In this document: positions 12,869 to 21,387 of the stretch, piece after piece
Layout: each line of letters begins with the position of its first letter
How positions within the stretch are numbered: position 1 is the first letter of the stretch
IMG/VR virus record: IMGVR_UViG_3300042991_000760
Coordinates: 1 to 34,428 of that record
DNA length: 34,428 bases
Direction: 5' to 3' (one strand)
From: a virus
The notes under the pieces: generated by a model
Databases searched by the model: none
The model's input: only the letters and a program-made list of their open reading frames with translations
What the model was told of the DNA's origin: nothing
Translations under genes and position numbers: made by a program

Positions 12869-13968
12869 TGAGGTACTGCTCCTACAGATTTTGACTTTCT
12901 GAGTCCAACTATTGCCTTATTTACCTTTTCGTCGGTGATTGCTCTTCCGTCTATTGCGAATCTGCCGGGAGATATTTCTGAGAGCCTGGTGCCGTATCTT
13001 TCAATGGCAGTCTTTGCTTTGCTCATCGAGAGATCACCTTCTTGCATTGTCTGACCAGGCTGATCATCTTCTTGCATTGTCTGACCAGGCTGTTCACCTC
13101 TTGCCATGGCGGCTATTTCATTTCGGTGGATGCCCCTCCGGTCTCCGCTTGGTCTGCCGTAGGTTCCGATAAGGTTGAGAAGGTCTGTTTTGTCTGCAGC
13201 CGGCATGAGTTTAAAGACTCCGCGCCCTGCGATGATGTCGTCTTCCCATATATTTCCAGTGTTCGGATCCCCTGCTACATTCATGAGCCTTTCTAACATC
13301 TTCTGCTGGGCAGTCTGCTTCTGCTCTTTCCCAGGCTTCGTCTGGGCGACCTTTAATTTCCATCTGCCTTCTTCCTCTGCTGTCTTCAGATCTCCCTGGT
13401 TTTTTGCCTTCACCAGGTTCATGGCCTGTGTCTGGGCCTCTGCGCTTGCCAGTGACTTCTGGGCCCTTTCTTTACCGAGCATATCCTCCACGAGGGGATA
13501 GTTCTCGCGAATACCCTCCTCGCTCTGAATCTTTTTGTCTTTCCACGGTTCCTGGTATTTTTTGAGTTCTTCCTTTGTTCCGCTTCCCTTTTTGAAGAAG
13601 TTGAGGTCGGAGCTGCCCGCCCGGGGGACTGCGGTACCATTGTAATAGCCCGCCGGTTCGAGGGTCTTTTCTTTCATTATTTGCGCCAGGAAAGGAGCGA
13701 TCCTCGCCCTGGTCTGTTCGTCTGTTTCCGGGGGAGGAGCGTTCTCTGGTACAGCTCTGAGCGCACCTGCGTTTGCCGCGTTGGCGAGCCCTTCGAGAGC
13801 TTCGTTCCTCCGTTGTCCCATCTCAGGAGTGTAACCCGCGAAAGGAGATCTCTGTTCAGGCATGTGATTCTCGAACTGCTTTGAGATGGTGCCTCCGGGC
13901 GTAGAGCTGTACCCTCTTTGCGCCAGGTCGTCCATGAGAAGTTTTACCATTCTGTCCATGTTCTCCAT
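12865..13968 (-). CDS. Internal virion-like protein, helical, with QPGQTMQE repeat
   Basis: 367 residues, charged and largely helical. Residues about 85-170 contain TDEQTRARIAPFLAQIMKEK and KKYQEPWKDKK; about 195-240 is an Ala/Lys/Gln coiled coil. Two 10-residue QPGQTMQE(D/G)D repeats near 293-312 come from a 30-bp DNA duplication. Stop overlaps the start of the giant nuclease protein (ATGA), so the two are likely made together. Probably an internal or ejection protein by position; no family recognised. Confidence 0.6.
   Translation of the reverse strand: MENMDRMVKLLMDDLAQRGYSSTPGGTISKQFENHMPEQRSPFAGYTPEMGQRRNEALEGLANAANAGALRAVPENAPPPETDEQTRARIAPFLAQIMKEKTLEPAGYYNGTAVPRAGSSDLNFFKKGSGTKEELKKYQEPWKDKKIQSEEGIRENYPLVEDMLGKERAQKSLASAEAQTQAMNLVKAKNQGDLKTAEEEGRWKLKVAQTKPGKEQKQTAQQKMLERLMNVAGDPNTGNIWEDDIIAGRGVFKLMPAADKTDLLNLIGTYGRPSGDRRGIHRNEIAAMARGEQPGQTMQEDDQPGQTMQEGDLSMSKAKTAIERYGTRLSEISPGRFAIDGRAITDEKVNKAIVGLRKSKSVGAVPQ
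13032..13091. repeat. 30-bp tandem duplication inside the 12865..13968 gene
   Basis: Two adjacent 30-bp units (13032..13061 and 13062..13091) differ by one base near the start. They keep frame and encode the QPGQTMQE repeats. Confidence 0.85.
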
Positions 13969-13977
13969 GCTCTCTCC

Positions 13978-14490
13978 TTAATGGGGTATGAATGCCCCTG
14001 ATGATGTTTTGTACGGGTTGAAGGCCCCTCCGTCAAGCGTCATTGGATTCGTCCAGCCTGCGAAGAGGGAAGGATTGTTGTATGGCGTCGGTGGTGGCAC
14101 ATAGGGGCCTCCTCCTATTCCCGTTTGCTCCGGTTGCTGCGACGCCTGCGGGGCTGGTGCCTGCTGCTCGGTGGGGGCCGGTCCTGTCGGCTGGGCCTGG
14201 AGCACAGACTGCTGCTGGGGCATGCTAATGGTATACTGAGCTGGGGCCGGGGTCGGTAAAATTACGGGGGCCGCCGGGGTTGCCGGCAGTTGGTTGAGCG
14301 TGTAGGTGATGTTAGGGGCAGAAGGAAGTTGAGCCGCCTGCATGATGATGGGCGACATGTCGGCTGTACCTGCGCTTCCCGGCATCTGGAAGGCATATCC
14401 CTTTTGACTATCGAGGGCTTTCTGGTTGAGCTGGCTCATCACCCCTGAGTTTGCCAGGCTCTTTGCCATTGCATCCTGGAAGTTGAACAT
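13978..14490 (-). CDS. Pro/Gln/Ala-rich virion-associated protein
   Basis: 170 residues. After a short helix (FQDAMAKSLANSGVMSQ), the sequence is low-complexity and rich in Pro, Gln, Ala and Thr (LPATPAAPVILPTPAPAQ; PTEQQAPAPQASQQPEQ), ending GGAFNPYKTSSGAFIPH. It is extended rather than globular. Position among internal-virion genes suggests a linker or minor structural role. No family recognised. Confidence 0.6.
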   Translation of the reverse strand: MFNFQDAMAKSLANSGVMSQLNQKALDSQKGYAFQMPGSAGTADMSPIIMQAAQLPSAPNITYTLNQLPATPAAPVILPTPAPAQYTISMPQQQSVLQAQPTGPAPTEQQAPAPQASQQPEQTGIGGGPYVPPPTPYNNPSLFAGWTNPMTLDGGAFNPYKTSSGAFIPH

Positions 14491-14499
14491 TTGCCCTCC

Positions 14500-15516
14500 C
14501 TAATTTTTGAATAATCCCGCTATTGCCGAGAGGGCTTCGAGCGGTTGATTTGCTATATACATATTTTCTTTTTGCCCCGGGTTCCTGAAATGCTGCGAAA
14601 TGTCTGGATTAAGCTGGCTCACATTGCTATTCGATTCACCTTGGTAAGGGCTCGCTCCTGAGTATCCAGACATTCCTGATACGTTCGGTGCCTTTCCTCC
14701 GCTGGTCCCGACTGCGGCATTGAGCACCTGACCAAAGAGATCGCTTCCTCCACCGGAGGGCCGGGATTTCATCGCGCTCGATAGGGCCATCTGGTTCTGC
14801 ATGTTTTGAAGGGCATATTGATATTTGAGCTGCTGCTCCAGGCTCTGCGCGTTGACGTTGTTCTGCAGGTTGTTCTGGTAAAGGGAATTCTGATAGGCAT
14901 AGTCTTGCAACTGATCGTTGTATTTCTTCTGGTCCTGTATTCTGTCCATCATTCCCTGGGTCGTGAACGTCGCCAATGTATTACCACCAAACATATTAGC
15001 GAGCTGTCCCAGCGCGTTGGCCTCTATGTTCGAGACGCCCTGCGCGGCCTGGCCTGAGAGAGACTGCAGGAAAGAATTCATTTTCTCTGTCTGTGGGCCC
15101 TGGTCCCACATACCGGCCCGCATCCCTGCAGCTTTTGCCTGTTTGGCTCCTTGGCCGACCAGGTTAGAGAATTGTTGCCCGTAGTTCTGAAGCGATGCCT
15201 GTTTCGCGCTGTTGACGTATCCCGCTACTTTATCCATGAGCGGGCCGAGATCGGGTGCCGTTATTTTCTCCATGTTGTAGGCCGTGGGATGGGGAGCTGC
15301 TCCGATGTCGATCTTGGTTGGCGTGATGGATGGCATGTTCCCGGGAGACGTCAATTTCTTCATTTGCTCCATGTCCCACTCGGACGCAGCGCGTCTGCGC
15401 TCCTCTTCCTCGTTCGCCCACTGACGGGCAAGTGGAAGGCCACTGCTCATCATCCATCCATATGTATCAGCGGCGGGCCCATTGGGCATCCATGATTGAT
15501 TTATGCCTGCTGCCAT
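14500..15516 (-). CDS. Internal virion-like protein, Gln/Asn/Met/Ala-rich helices
   Basis: 338 residues; ATG directly follows the previous TAA. A charged N-terminal helix (NEEEERRRAASEWDMEQMKK) leads to long Gln/Asn/Ala-rich amphipathic helices (about 105-250), with many Tyr/Gln pairs (YQNSLYQNNLQNNV; LKYQYALQNMQNQM). A Gly/Ser linker and LEALSAIAGLFKN close it. This composition is typical of podoviral internal core or ejection proteins that line the DNA channel. Assignment rests on composition and order. Confidence 0.6.
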   Translation of the reverse strand: MAAGINQSWMPNGPAADTYGWMMSSGLPLARQWANEEEERRRAASEWDMEQMKKLTSPGNMPSITPTKIDIGAAPHPTAYNMEKITAPDLGPLMDKVAGYVNSAKQASLQNYGQQFSNLVGQGAKQAKAAGMRAGMWDQGPQTEKMNSFLQSLSGQAAQGVSNIEANALGQLANMFGGNTLATFTTQGMMDRIQDQKKYNDQLQDYAYQNSLYQNNLQNNVNAQSLEQQLKYQYALQNMQNQMALSSAMKSRPSGGGSDLFGQVLNAAVGTSGGKAPNVSGMSGYSGASPYQGESNSNVSQLNPDISQHFRNPGQKENMYIANQPLEALSAIAGLFKN

Positions 15517-16080
15517 TTATGATTCCACCTCCGTATAGGCCATCGCCAGGATTGATATTATCTCACTCCCGGCTGCTCCCGCGAAGAATACCCCTATCGC
15601 TTTATTGTAGGGTAGAATCAGGGCATCAAGGAAGTCCACAAATATCTGTCCTGCCGCAGGACAATATATTGATGGGCCTGCATTTCCACCTGTCGTCGCC
15701 AATTCCGTACCGGCTTCCCCTTCGAGGCACGTTGCCCCTAGAGAATCGGTTGATCCCACATAGGTGTTCACGGGGATTATCGCAGATCCTCCGCTTGAAT
15801 AAGTGATGTCTGTTTTGATCATGAACATGCCTGCGAGGTCGGCGTTCAGGAAAATCCTTGTGATTACGATATTTTTCGCATTGTTCGCGTTTAGGATATA
15901 GAGCTGGCACAGCGAGTTTGTGCTTGCCATATTTGTGGGATTTCCTGGTATCCAAAAAGCCCCCCGGCTTGTTCTTCTTGCTGCGCTTGCGAGTTCCGGA
16001 AACGTCTGGACCTTCCCCCTTTTCCCGTCTGCAACGACGTCCATGAATGTCCCGGAAGTTACCCCTTGTATGTATGACAT
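15517..16080 (-). CDS. Virion structural protein, beta-rich, unknown
   Basis: 187 residues, ATG sharing a base with the previous stop (TAATG). Beta-rich with Gly/Ala/Ser loops: NIVITRIFLNADLAGMFMI, SAIIPVNTYVGSTDSLGATC and KAIGVFFAGAAGSEIIS. Four Cys. No membrane helix. It resembles small tail or tailspike-associated proteins in layout but I recognise no family. Confidence 0.6.
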   Translation of the reverse strand: MSYIQGVTSGTFMDVVADGKRGKVQTFPELASAARRTSRGAFWIPGNPTNMASTNSLCQLYILNANNAKNIVITRIFLNADLAGMFMIKTDITYSSGGSAIIPVNTYVGSTDSLGATCLEGEAGTELATTGGNAGPSIYCPAAGQIFVDFLDALILPYNKAIGVFFAGAAGSEIISILAMAYTEVES

Positions 16081-16475
16081 TATTCAACTATCCTTTCTAT
16101 CAGCATTGTTGTCTTTCTTATAGAGAGCCTGGTTGCAGAGATGTCCAGTTCTCCTATCTCTGAGATTGCATCTTCGTCAGAGATGTATATTTCGGTTGCC
16201 TCCGAAAGGAGGGTGTATATTTTCTGAAGGTCACTGAGGATGCTTTCCTGCTCCTCTTGCTGCTCTTCTGCTCCGTCCAGGTGATGCACGTGATCTGCCC
16301 TGGCTGCCGCATTATCGTCTCCTGGTCTTGCCTGCCCCATGGTGACGTCTTGCGGGTCTTCGCTTGAGAGAAATTTGTAGGTACCGTCTTTCGGCGATAT
16401 GACCTTTCGGAGTTGACGCGACACTTTTTGAAAGTTAACGTCAGACATAGAATCTTTTGTTTTATACGTGTCCAC
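16080..16475 (-). CDS. Small structural-region protein, unknown
   Basis: 131 residues from GTG at 16475, supported by AAGGAG 9 nt upstream and overlapping the previous gene by 14 nt; the ATG at 16448 (MSDVNFQKV) is an alternative. Contains GQARPGDDNAAARADHVHHL, a Gly/Asp/His loop like those in phage fibre-attachment regions, then an acidic helix (EEQQEEQESILSDLQKIYTL) and an Ile/Thr-rich end. Possibly a connector between the beta-propeller protein and the next gene's product. Confidence 0.55.
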   Translation of the reverse strand: MDTYKTKDSMSDVNFQKVSRQLRKVISPKDGTYKFLSSEDPQDVTMGQARPGDDNAAARADHVHHLDGAEEQQEEQESILSDLQKIYTLLSEATEIYISDEDAISEIGELDISATRLSIRKTTMLIERIVE

Positions 16476-18117
16476 GCCAGGTCACTCCTTCCACGATGAA
16501 TTTATATGAATAGATATTGGTGACGCCTTGGAACACCAGGCAAAAGTCTTTTCTTGGGAGTCCCGGGAATGGCAATATGTTTTCCTGTCTTACGGATTCG
16601 ATTGACTTTTCCAGTGTTGCTGAGAAGGCTTCCCTGTAGTTTAACGGAGGGTTTATTATTCCAATGTTTGAATAGATTTGTATTGATGCTACATTTCCGT
16701 TCACCATCAGGTACTTTGGCCTTTTCTTGAGTTCTTTTGACCCGAAGTTGAATATGGCGCTTTTAATATATCCCCCTGCCACTCCATATTCGTTCCATCC
16801 ACTTTTCACCGTTCCCAAATTGTCTCCAATGAGAATAACTGGAGTCGTTACCCCGCCAGTGAATGTGAGGTAAGTTCTCGTTGTACCGAGCACGACACCT
16901 GTTATGGGTGTAAACCCTATAGACGGTGTTGACGCCAAATATGGGGTAAGGTAATCACACTCGTAGTCGTCCAATCCGTCTATAAAGGCTTTCAGCCCTC
17001 CAAGCGTTGCCACCGATGCTTCCGATAGGTCTATTTTCCCGGCTTCCCCTCCTTTGGTAAAGTTAACGTCTGGCACTCCGCCTATTTCAGCGGACAAAGA
17101 GCCTCCGTCTGCGTACAGCATAGCTGTTCCCGCTCCAGAATATGTTATCCAGAATGCGTTTTTTGTCCCAGAGGCAGCGAATGCTCCCGTGTTGCCAATC
17201 GCGTAGACGTATCCCACGTTGAACCTTGACCACCTGTCCGACAGAATGTCGTAGCACCATAGGTGAGAATCTTTTTTGCACGGGATGTATAGGTGCTGAT
17301 ATTCCGATGAATAGAACATTATGACGATGTCGCCAGAATTGTTTGAGAATACGTCGCTGTTGAGCTTTGTTGATGCTACCTTTGAATTGCTTCCGTCGAA
17401 TCTCATAAGCGTCGTGATTCCCATGAAGTAGATGCCCTGTGGCGTGGGGCATATCCTGCTGTAGCACCCCGTATTGTTTATCGGCTCTATGGTGAAGTCT
17501 TCTTCATAGAGTCCTCTCTTTATGTCGATTCCTTGTTTCGTGAAGATTATGAGCGATCCATAAAGATGACAAAAATCCACAACAGCCTGTCCGTTGGTTG
17601 TCCTGAATTTCTTGAGGTCGCTGAAGTCTGCTCCGCTTTCGGCATACCATATTTCGTTTCCGTTTGCCGCATATACGTAGTTTTGATCACAACATACCAG
17701 AGACACATCTCCGGGCGAGCCGTTGCAGTGGGCAAAGCCCGCGCCATTATATCTTGTGAGTGCCGTGTAGTCTGGGCTTGCGACGTAGACCATTTGGTCG
17801 AGCTGGCACATTGAACCACCCGTGACGGTTGAGCCGATTCCTGTGGCAAGTATCGTCCAGGTGTTTGGCGCTGTGAATTTGTAGACTCCTGTCGTCGTTT
17901 GCATCAGTAGTTGAGAACCGTATTTGCTGAAGTTTGCGTTGAAGAATCCTATCGGTATACCTTCGTATCCTCCTGCAAAGTCATCGAGCCCGCCCCTGGC
18001 GTATACGGAACCGTCTTTTGCATACATAACGTCAATAGCATCTAGTAGCTCTGTGGGCTCTACTGGAGCTGACGATATGCCTCCTCCAAGATTTGGGACG
18101 TCGAGTGGTATCTGCAT
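16462..18117 (-). CDS. Beta-propeller-like tail hub/DNA-stabilisation protein
   Basis: 551 residues. It begins MQIPLDVPNLGGGISSAPVE, typical of podoviral proteins that plug the portal vertex (P22 gp10-like). The body has repeated beta blades with Trp/Tyr/Gly turns: LLMQTTTGVYKF, NYVYAANGNEIWYAES, GIYFMGITTLMRFDG, HLWCYDILSDRWSRFNVGYV. The C-terminus is beta-rich and basic. Its place, just after the adaptor region, fits the tail nozzle. Family match is by pattern, not by a diagnostic motif. Confidence 0.6.
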   Translation of the reverse strand: MQIPLDVPNLGGGISSAPVEPTELLDAIDVMYAKDGSVYARGGLDDFAGGYEGIPIGFFNANFSKYGSQLLMQTTTGVYKFTAPNTWTILATGIGSTVTGGSMCQLDQMVYVASPDYTALTRYNGAGFAHCNGSPGDVSLVCCDQNYVYAANGNEIWYAESGADFSDLKKFRTTNGQAVVDFCHLYGSLIIFTKQGIDIKRGLYEEDFTIEPINNTGCYSRICPTPQGIYFMGITTLMRFDGSNSKVASTKLNSDVFSNNSGDIVIMFYSSEYQHLYIPCKKDSHLWCYDILSDRWSRFNVGYVYAIGNTGAFAASGTKNAFWITYSGAGTAMLYADGGSLSAEIGGVPDVNFTKGGEAGKIDLSEASVATLGGLKAFIDGLDDYECDYLTPYLASTPSIGFTPITGVVLGTTRTYLTFTGGVTTPVILIGDNLGTVKSGWNEYGVAGGYIKSAIFNFGSKELKKRPKYLMVNGNVASIQIYSNIGIINPPLNYREAFSATLEKSIESVRQENILPFPGLPRKDFCLVFQGVTNIYSYKFIVEGVTWRGHV

Positions 18118-18926
18118 TAATATTTTGCCATCATTGGACCAGCGTTCTGTAACATGTTGAGACGGTTGTAATCAAATGGCGATTCGTTTTTTAGTTTCAT
18201 TGCATTGTTGTATGCACCGATCTCTTTGTCGTAGACATTTTTGTTTTTGGTGTTAAATATGTCGTAAAATTCGTTTTCGTCCAGTTCACCGCTATCATAC
18301 CTTTTCCATGCTGCTTGAATTTCTTTTTGGGCGCTTCCTCTTACGTTTGGTTCTTCTCCTTGCCCGTGCTCTGGATCACCTGCTCTCTCTGCGCTATACG
18401 GGTTCATCATGCCATAATATTTGCCTATTCCTTTAAAGGCTTCCCCTGCGAGCTCTGGTCTTGTGCCACTGGCGAATCCTTTGATGAAGTCTCCAGACAG
18501 GTCAGGAATCCCTCCTGGGCCAGGTGCAACCGTTCCGGGCGCGGGGCCGGGGGTTGGCTGTGGGCGAGGCGCCTGTGGTATTGGTGGCGACGAGGCCCAG
18601 GGGGATCCAACGGTGGAGGTTGGATTCAAAGTCCCCGGCGATGGGGCCCAGGGAGATGATGGTGTGTATCCACCGGATGGAGTACCGTTGCCCATAGTGC
18701 CAGGTTGAGGATATTGGCCTATATGGCTGTTTGGTCCTCCGAGCATGTTTTGTCCAGAGAAGGCGTTTTGCGATTGCCCCACGTTTGGCGATACCCACAT
18801 TGACTGATTTTGCGCGGGGTTTGTCGAGAAAGAATTGCCCTGGTATCCCAGGTCTGGTTGTGGTATTTGTTTTGGTTTTCCCATTGCGGGATTATATTCT
18901 GTTTGATGAAACGAGCTCCAGGCCAT
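18117..18926 (-). CDS. Pro/Gly/Ser-rich protein with helical C-terminus
   Basis: 269 residues; its stop overlaps the following ATG (TAATG). Residues 1-140 are disordered and rich in Pro, Gly, Ser, Gln and Trp (SSPPIPQAPRPQPTPGPAPG). The C-terminal third is helical and charged (SAQKEIQAAWKRYDSGELDE, residues about 200-220). Possibly a minor head or tail protein tethered by a long flexible arm. No family recognised. Confidence 0.55.
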   Translation of the reverse strand: MAWSSFHQTEYNPAMGKPKQIPQPDLGYQGNSFSTNPAQNQSMWVSPNVGQSQNAFSGQNMLGGPNSHIGQYPQPGTMGNGTPSGGYTPSSPWAPSPGTLNPTSTVGSPWASSPPIPQAPRPQPTPGPAPGTVAPGPGGIPDLSGDFIKGFASGTRPELAGEAFKGIGKYYGMMNPYSAERAGDPEHGQGEEPNVRGSAQKEIQAAWKRYDSGELDENEFYDIFNTKNKNVYDKEIGAYNNAMKLKNESPFDYNRLNMLQNAGPMMAKY

Positions 18927-18935
18927 GAGTCCTCC

Positions 18936-19307
18936 TTATTTGAGAAATATCCTGAATGGCACTGAAGTGCCCGACGATGATATAATTATGGTCCTTGCGT
19001 TTGAATATGTCAAGTCGAGTGATTCGTTGTGCTCTATCCATATCAGGTCTTTCTGGTCATTTATTTTGACCTCTAATTCATCGGTTGAGCTATCGTTGCT
19101 GATATATCCTGAAGTGCAGGCTCTTTTTATCAGGTCGCTTGCGTTGTATGACTTTGGTGATCCGGTAGTAACGGTGGTTCTTTCGTGGAAGAAGTTTTCG
19201 AAGAGCCCTTCTTGTTCGATCATAGCGAGAGCCCCATTCTCCGATGCTTCTATCGCGAGGGGCCCTTTTTTTTTGTTGCTTCCGAAAAGCCATGATTTGA
19301 GTGGCAT
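18936..19307 (-). CDS. Small beta-rich virion protein, unknown
   Basis: 123 residues, starting MPLKSWLFGSNKKKGPLAIE, basic at the N-terminus and beta-rich afterwards, with NARTIIISSSGTSVPFRIFL at the C-terminus. It sits between the adaptor-like gene and the Pro-rich protein, within the connector cluster. Could be a stopper or decoration component. No motif recognised. Confidence 0.55.
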   Translation of the reverse strand: MPLKSWLFGSNKKKGPLAIEASENGALAMIEQEGLFENFFHERTTVTTGSPKSYNASDLIKRACTSGYISNDSSTDELEVKINDQKDLIWIEHNESLDLTYSNARTIIISSSGTSVPFRIFLK

Positions 19308-19316
19308 ATAGCCTCC

Positions 19317-20186
19317 TTATCTCGGCGTGACTGAACCGGCCTTTCCTAGGTGTTTCGCTCTGCTTGTTCTTGCTTTCGCCTTGCCCATTTCTCCGTTGAA
19401 TTTCTGAAGATAATACTGGGCTTTCGCTTTTGTATCTTCGTTGAAGGGGTCCCGGTCGTATATGAGGGAAAGTGCGTAGAAGAGGATTGCCCTTCTTGCG
19501 ATTATTGGGATTTCAGTTTCAACAGCGAGTGCTGTCTTGGTGAAGGTGATGGTTTCCCCTGTGGCAGCGTCGGTGGGCTCTGCGCTCATTCTTAGACTCG
19601 TGGTGCTTATCAGTTCGCTTATTGTCGTTCCCGAGATTATGTGTGAGCCCGCTATTTCCATACCTACTTCCAGTGTGCTCGTGTTGAGGGTGCCTCCACT
19701 TATCGTAGTAGACCCGGCTGTCAGGTTTGCGGTGAGGTCCAGAGAGAAGTCTGTGTTCATGATATTTTCAGGCACGGCGAATCCAAACACCGAGAGGACC
19801 GCTCCAATGGTTGGCGTGGGATAAAGGAAAATCGTTTTCAGGTCTTCGTGTATATAGAATTTCTTTGGAGTGCCCGTGGCGAGCTCCAGCTTATAGTCGT
19901 AGTATTCTCCCCTGGTCTGGATGTTGTCCAGTTCGTCTTTTTCCCAAAAGAGTTTGTCGATTGTGAATATGTCGGCGCTTACTATGTTTTGAGATGCCGT
20001 GCCGGCGGGCCAGGAGATACTCTCTTCCCGGGGGATGCAGAGCAACTCCATGGCCGCTTCATCTCTGGCGTCATTGATGAAGGCGATTTTATCGAGGTCA
20101 ATTACCACTTCTGGGGATGCGTGGTTGTCGAGAACCCAGAGCCTGTTGATTGCTGCGATATAATCGGCACACCGGTTGAATAGCAT
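19317..20186 (-). CDS. Head-tail adaptor-like protein
   Basis: 289 residues. The N-terminal helices (ADYIAAINRLWVL, AFINDARDEAAMEL) are followed by a FTIDKLFW segment and YKLELATGTPKKFYIHEDLK, then FLYPTPTIGAVLSVFGFAVP, a strand pattern recurring in podoviral adaptor proteins below the portal (T7 gp11/P22 gp4-like). A Thr/Ser-rich beta insertion (about 145-215) precedes C-terminal helices (AILFYALSLIYDRDPF, KAQYYLQKFNGEMGKAKAR). The insertion looks like a domain added to the standard adaptor. Confidence 0.55.
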   Translation of the reverse strand: MLFNRCADYIAAINRLWVLDNHASPEVVIDLDKIAFINDARDEAAMELLCIPREESISWPAGTASQNIVSADIFTIDKLFWEKDELDNIQTRGEYYDYKLELATGTPKKFYIHEDLKTIFLYPTPTIGAVLSVFGFAVPENIMNTDFSLDLTANLTAGSTTISGGTLNTSTLEVGMEIAGSHIISGTTISELISTTSLRMSAEPTDAATGETITFTKTALAVETEIPIIARRAILFYALSLIYDRDPFNEDTKAKAQYYLQKFNGEMGKAKARTSRAKHLGKAGSVTPR

Positions 20187-20195
20187 TCTTTCTCC

Positions 20196-20570
20196 TTATC
20201 CGTTCTTCTTCGGACATGCCAACATATGCTGGTCTATCTTTTGTTTTGAGATGAATTTTCTTGAGCAGTATGGGCATTCCATTGCCGTTGTGATGTCACT
20301 CATGGGCGTCATGCCCAGGTTCTGCTCTATCTGCTTTATCTCTTCTCTCTCCGCTTTGTTGATTTCGTGGATGTCGCATCCGAACCCATGCTTACTCCTG
20401 ATGAGCTTTATCTCGTCAGGATCGGATGTTTCATATTCTCCGTCTATGGAAAAGGTAATTTTTCGGCCCTTCTTTGTAATGAGCCTTCCGTGGACTTCTA
20501 TCTGGTCTTCTGGTTCGACAACGATTTCGTATGTCGGTTTTTTTGTGACAAAAAGTACTGTCTCGCTCAT
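20196..20570 (-). CDS. Head-region protein with C-terminal zinc finger
   Basis: 124 residues. The first 70 (KPTYEIVVEPEDQIEVHGRL, ISFSIDGEYETSD-type strands, then KLIRSKHGFGCDI) match a pattern often found just after capsid genes. The C-terminus ECPYCSRKFISKQKIDQHML, then AC, is a single C2HC-type zinc finger. Start supported by AAGGAG before the ATG. A zinc finger on a presumed head-completion protein is unusual and may contact DNA at the vertex. Confidence 0.6.
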   Translation of the reverse strand: MSETVLFVTKKPTYEIVVEPEDQIEVHGRLITKKGRKITFSIDGEYETSDPDEIKLIRSKHGFGCDIHEINKAEREEIKQIEQNLGMTPMSDITTAMECPYCSRKFISKQKIDQHMLACPKKNG

Positions 20571-20600
20571 ATAATCTCCTTCGCTTTATTTTGATGCTCC

Positions 20601-20639
20601 GGGGTACCTGGGCAGGTGGGGGAAGGGCCCAGGCACCCC
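20601..20639 (-). promoter_or_regulatory. Strong 13-bp hairpin after the putative decoration gene
   Basis: Arms 20601..20613 and 20627..20639 pair over 13 bp with a single G-U on the transcribed strand; the loop is 13 nt and C-rich. There is no U run on either side, so a classic terminator is unlikely. It lies 10 nt after the stop of the 20650..21360 gene. It may protect the 3' end of the abundant capsid/decoration mRNA or partly attenuate transcription into the connector genes. Confidence 0.6.
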
Positions 20640-20649
20640 GAGAGTTACA

Positions 20650-21360
20650 TTAACCCCCGGCGGGGATTGCTGCGCTTTTCCCGTCAACCATCAGGGAGCC
20701 GGTGCAGGCTGCGCTGCCGATCATTCGGACGAGCAGTCTTGCGTTCTGAGCGAAGAACCCGCTGAGTTCCTTGTAGGTCGGCCAAGTTGTCTCGACGCCC
20801 GTGCCACCGGCTGCGACTTCGAGAAGTTTCTCTGAAGCCTTCGTCGGATCCTGATCGAAACATCGGTACACCTGGAATTTGTTGGTGCCTGAACCATAGG
20901 TGTTGGTGCCTACGATCATCCCCAGGGAATTTCTCATCCCGATGTCGTCGGCGTCTCTGCCCTGGTTGGTGATTGCTACCGAGAGATTGAGGGCTACGCT
21001 GGTGTCTTTGTAGAATTTCAGTCCCGTCTTCGGCACTTCTCCTACTGCGATAAGGAATGTGAGAAGGGTATCGTCAGACGAATCTTCCCTGAGAGCATCC
21101 ACGAGAATCGCTTTGAAGCGCCTTTCACCATCGGAGTTCAGAAGGCTGTTGAAATAGTCTACGACTTCGCCGAGAGTGTCGAGCGTGGCTGCAGGAGTAG
21201 AAAGGTCCACGGTGAGTGTGGAATCGGCGACATCGTCTGTCTCGCCCGAAATGTCACCGTTTGCAGCTACCGCAAATTCGGTTTTCACTGTGGGAAGCAG
21301 TGAATAAATGATGAAGGCTATGTCTCCGTCATCAGCGATCATTCTTGACTTTTTAAGCAT
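20650..21360 (-). CDS. Capsid-associated (decoration-like) protein
   Basis: 236 residues immediately after the major capsid gene. Polar, beta-rich, with acidic loops (NGDISGETDDVADSTLTVDL), a helix LGEVVDYFNSLLNSDGERRF, a Gly/Thr-rich loop GTNTYGSGTNKF, and a compact Gly-rich end. No transmembrane or enzymatic motif. Position suggests a head decoration or second capsid protein. Family not recognised. Confidence 0.55.
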   Translation of the reverse strand: MLKKSRMIADDGDIAFIIYSLLPTVKTEFAVAANGDISGETDDVADSTLTVDLSTPAATLDTLGEVVDYFNSLLNSDGERRFKAILVDALREDSSDDTLLTFLIAVGEVPKTGLKFYKDTSVALNLSVAITNQGRDADDIGMRNSLGMIVGTNTYGSGTNKFQVYRCFDQDPTKASEKLLEVAAGGTGVETTWPTYKELSGFFAQNARLLVRMIGSAACTGSLMVDGKSAAIPAGG

Positions 21361-21387
21361 TTTCGTTATCTCCTTTCCTTTAGAATC

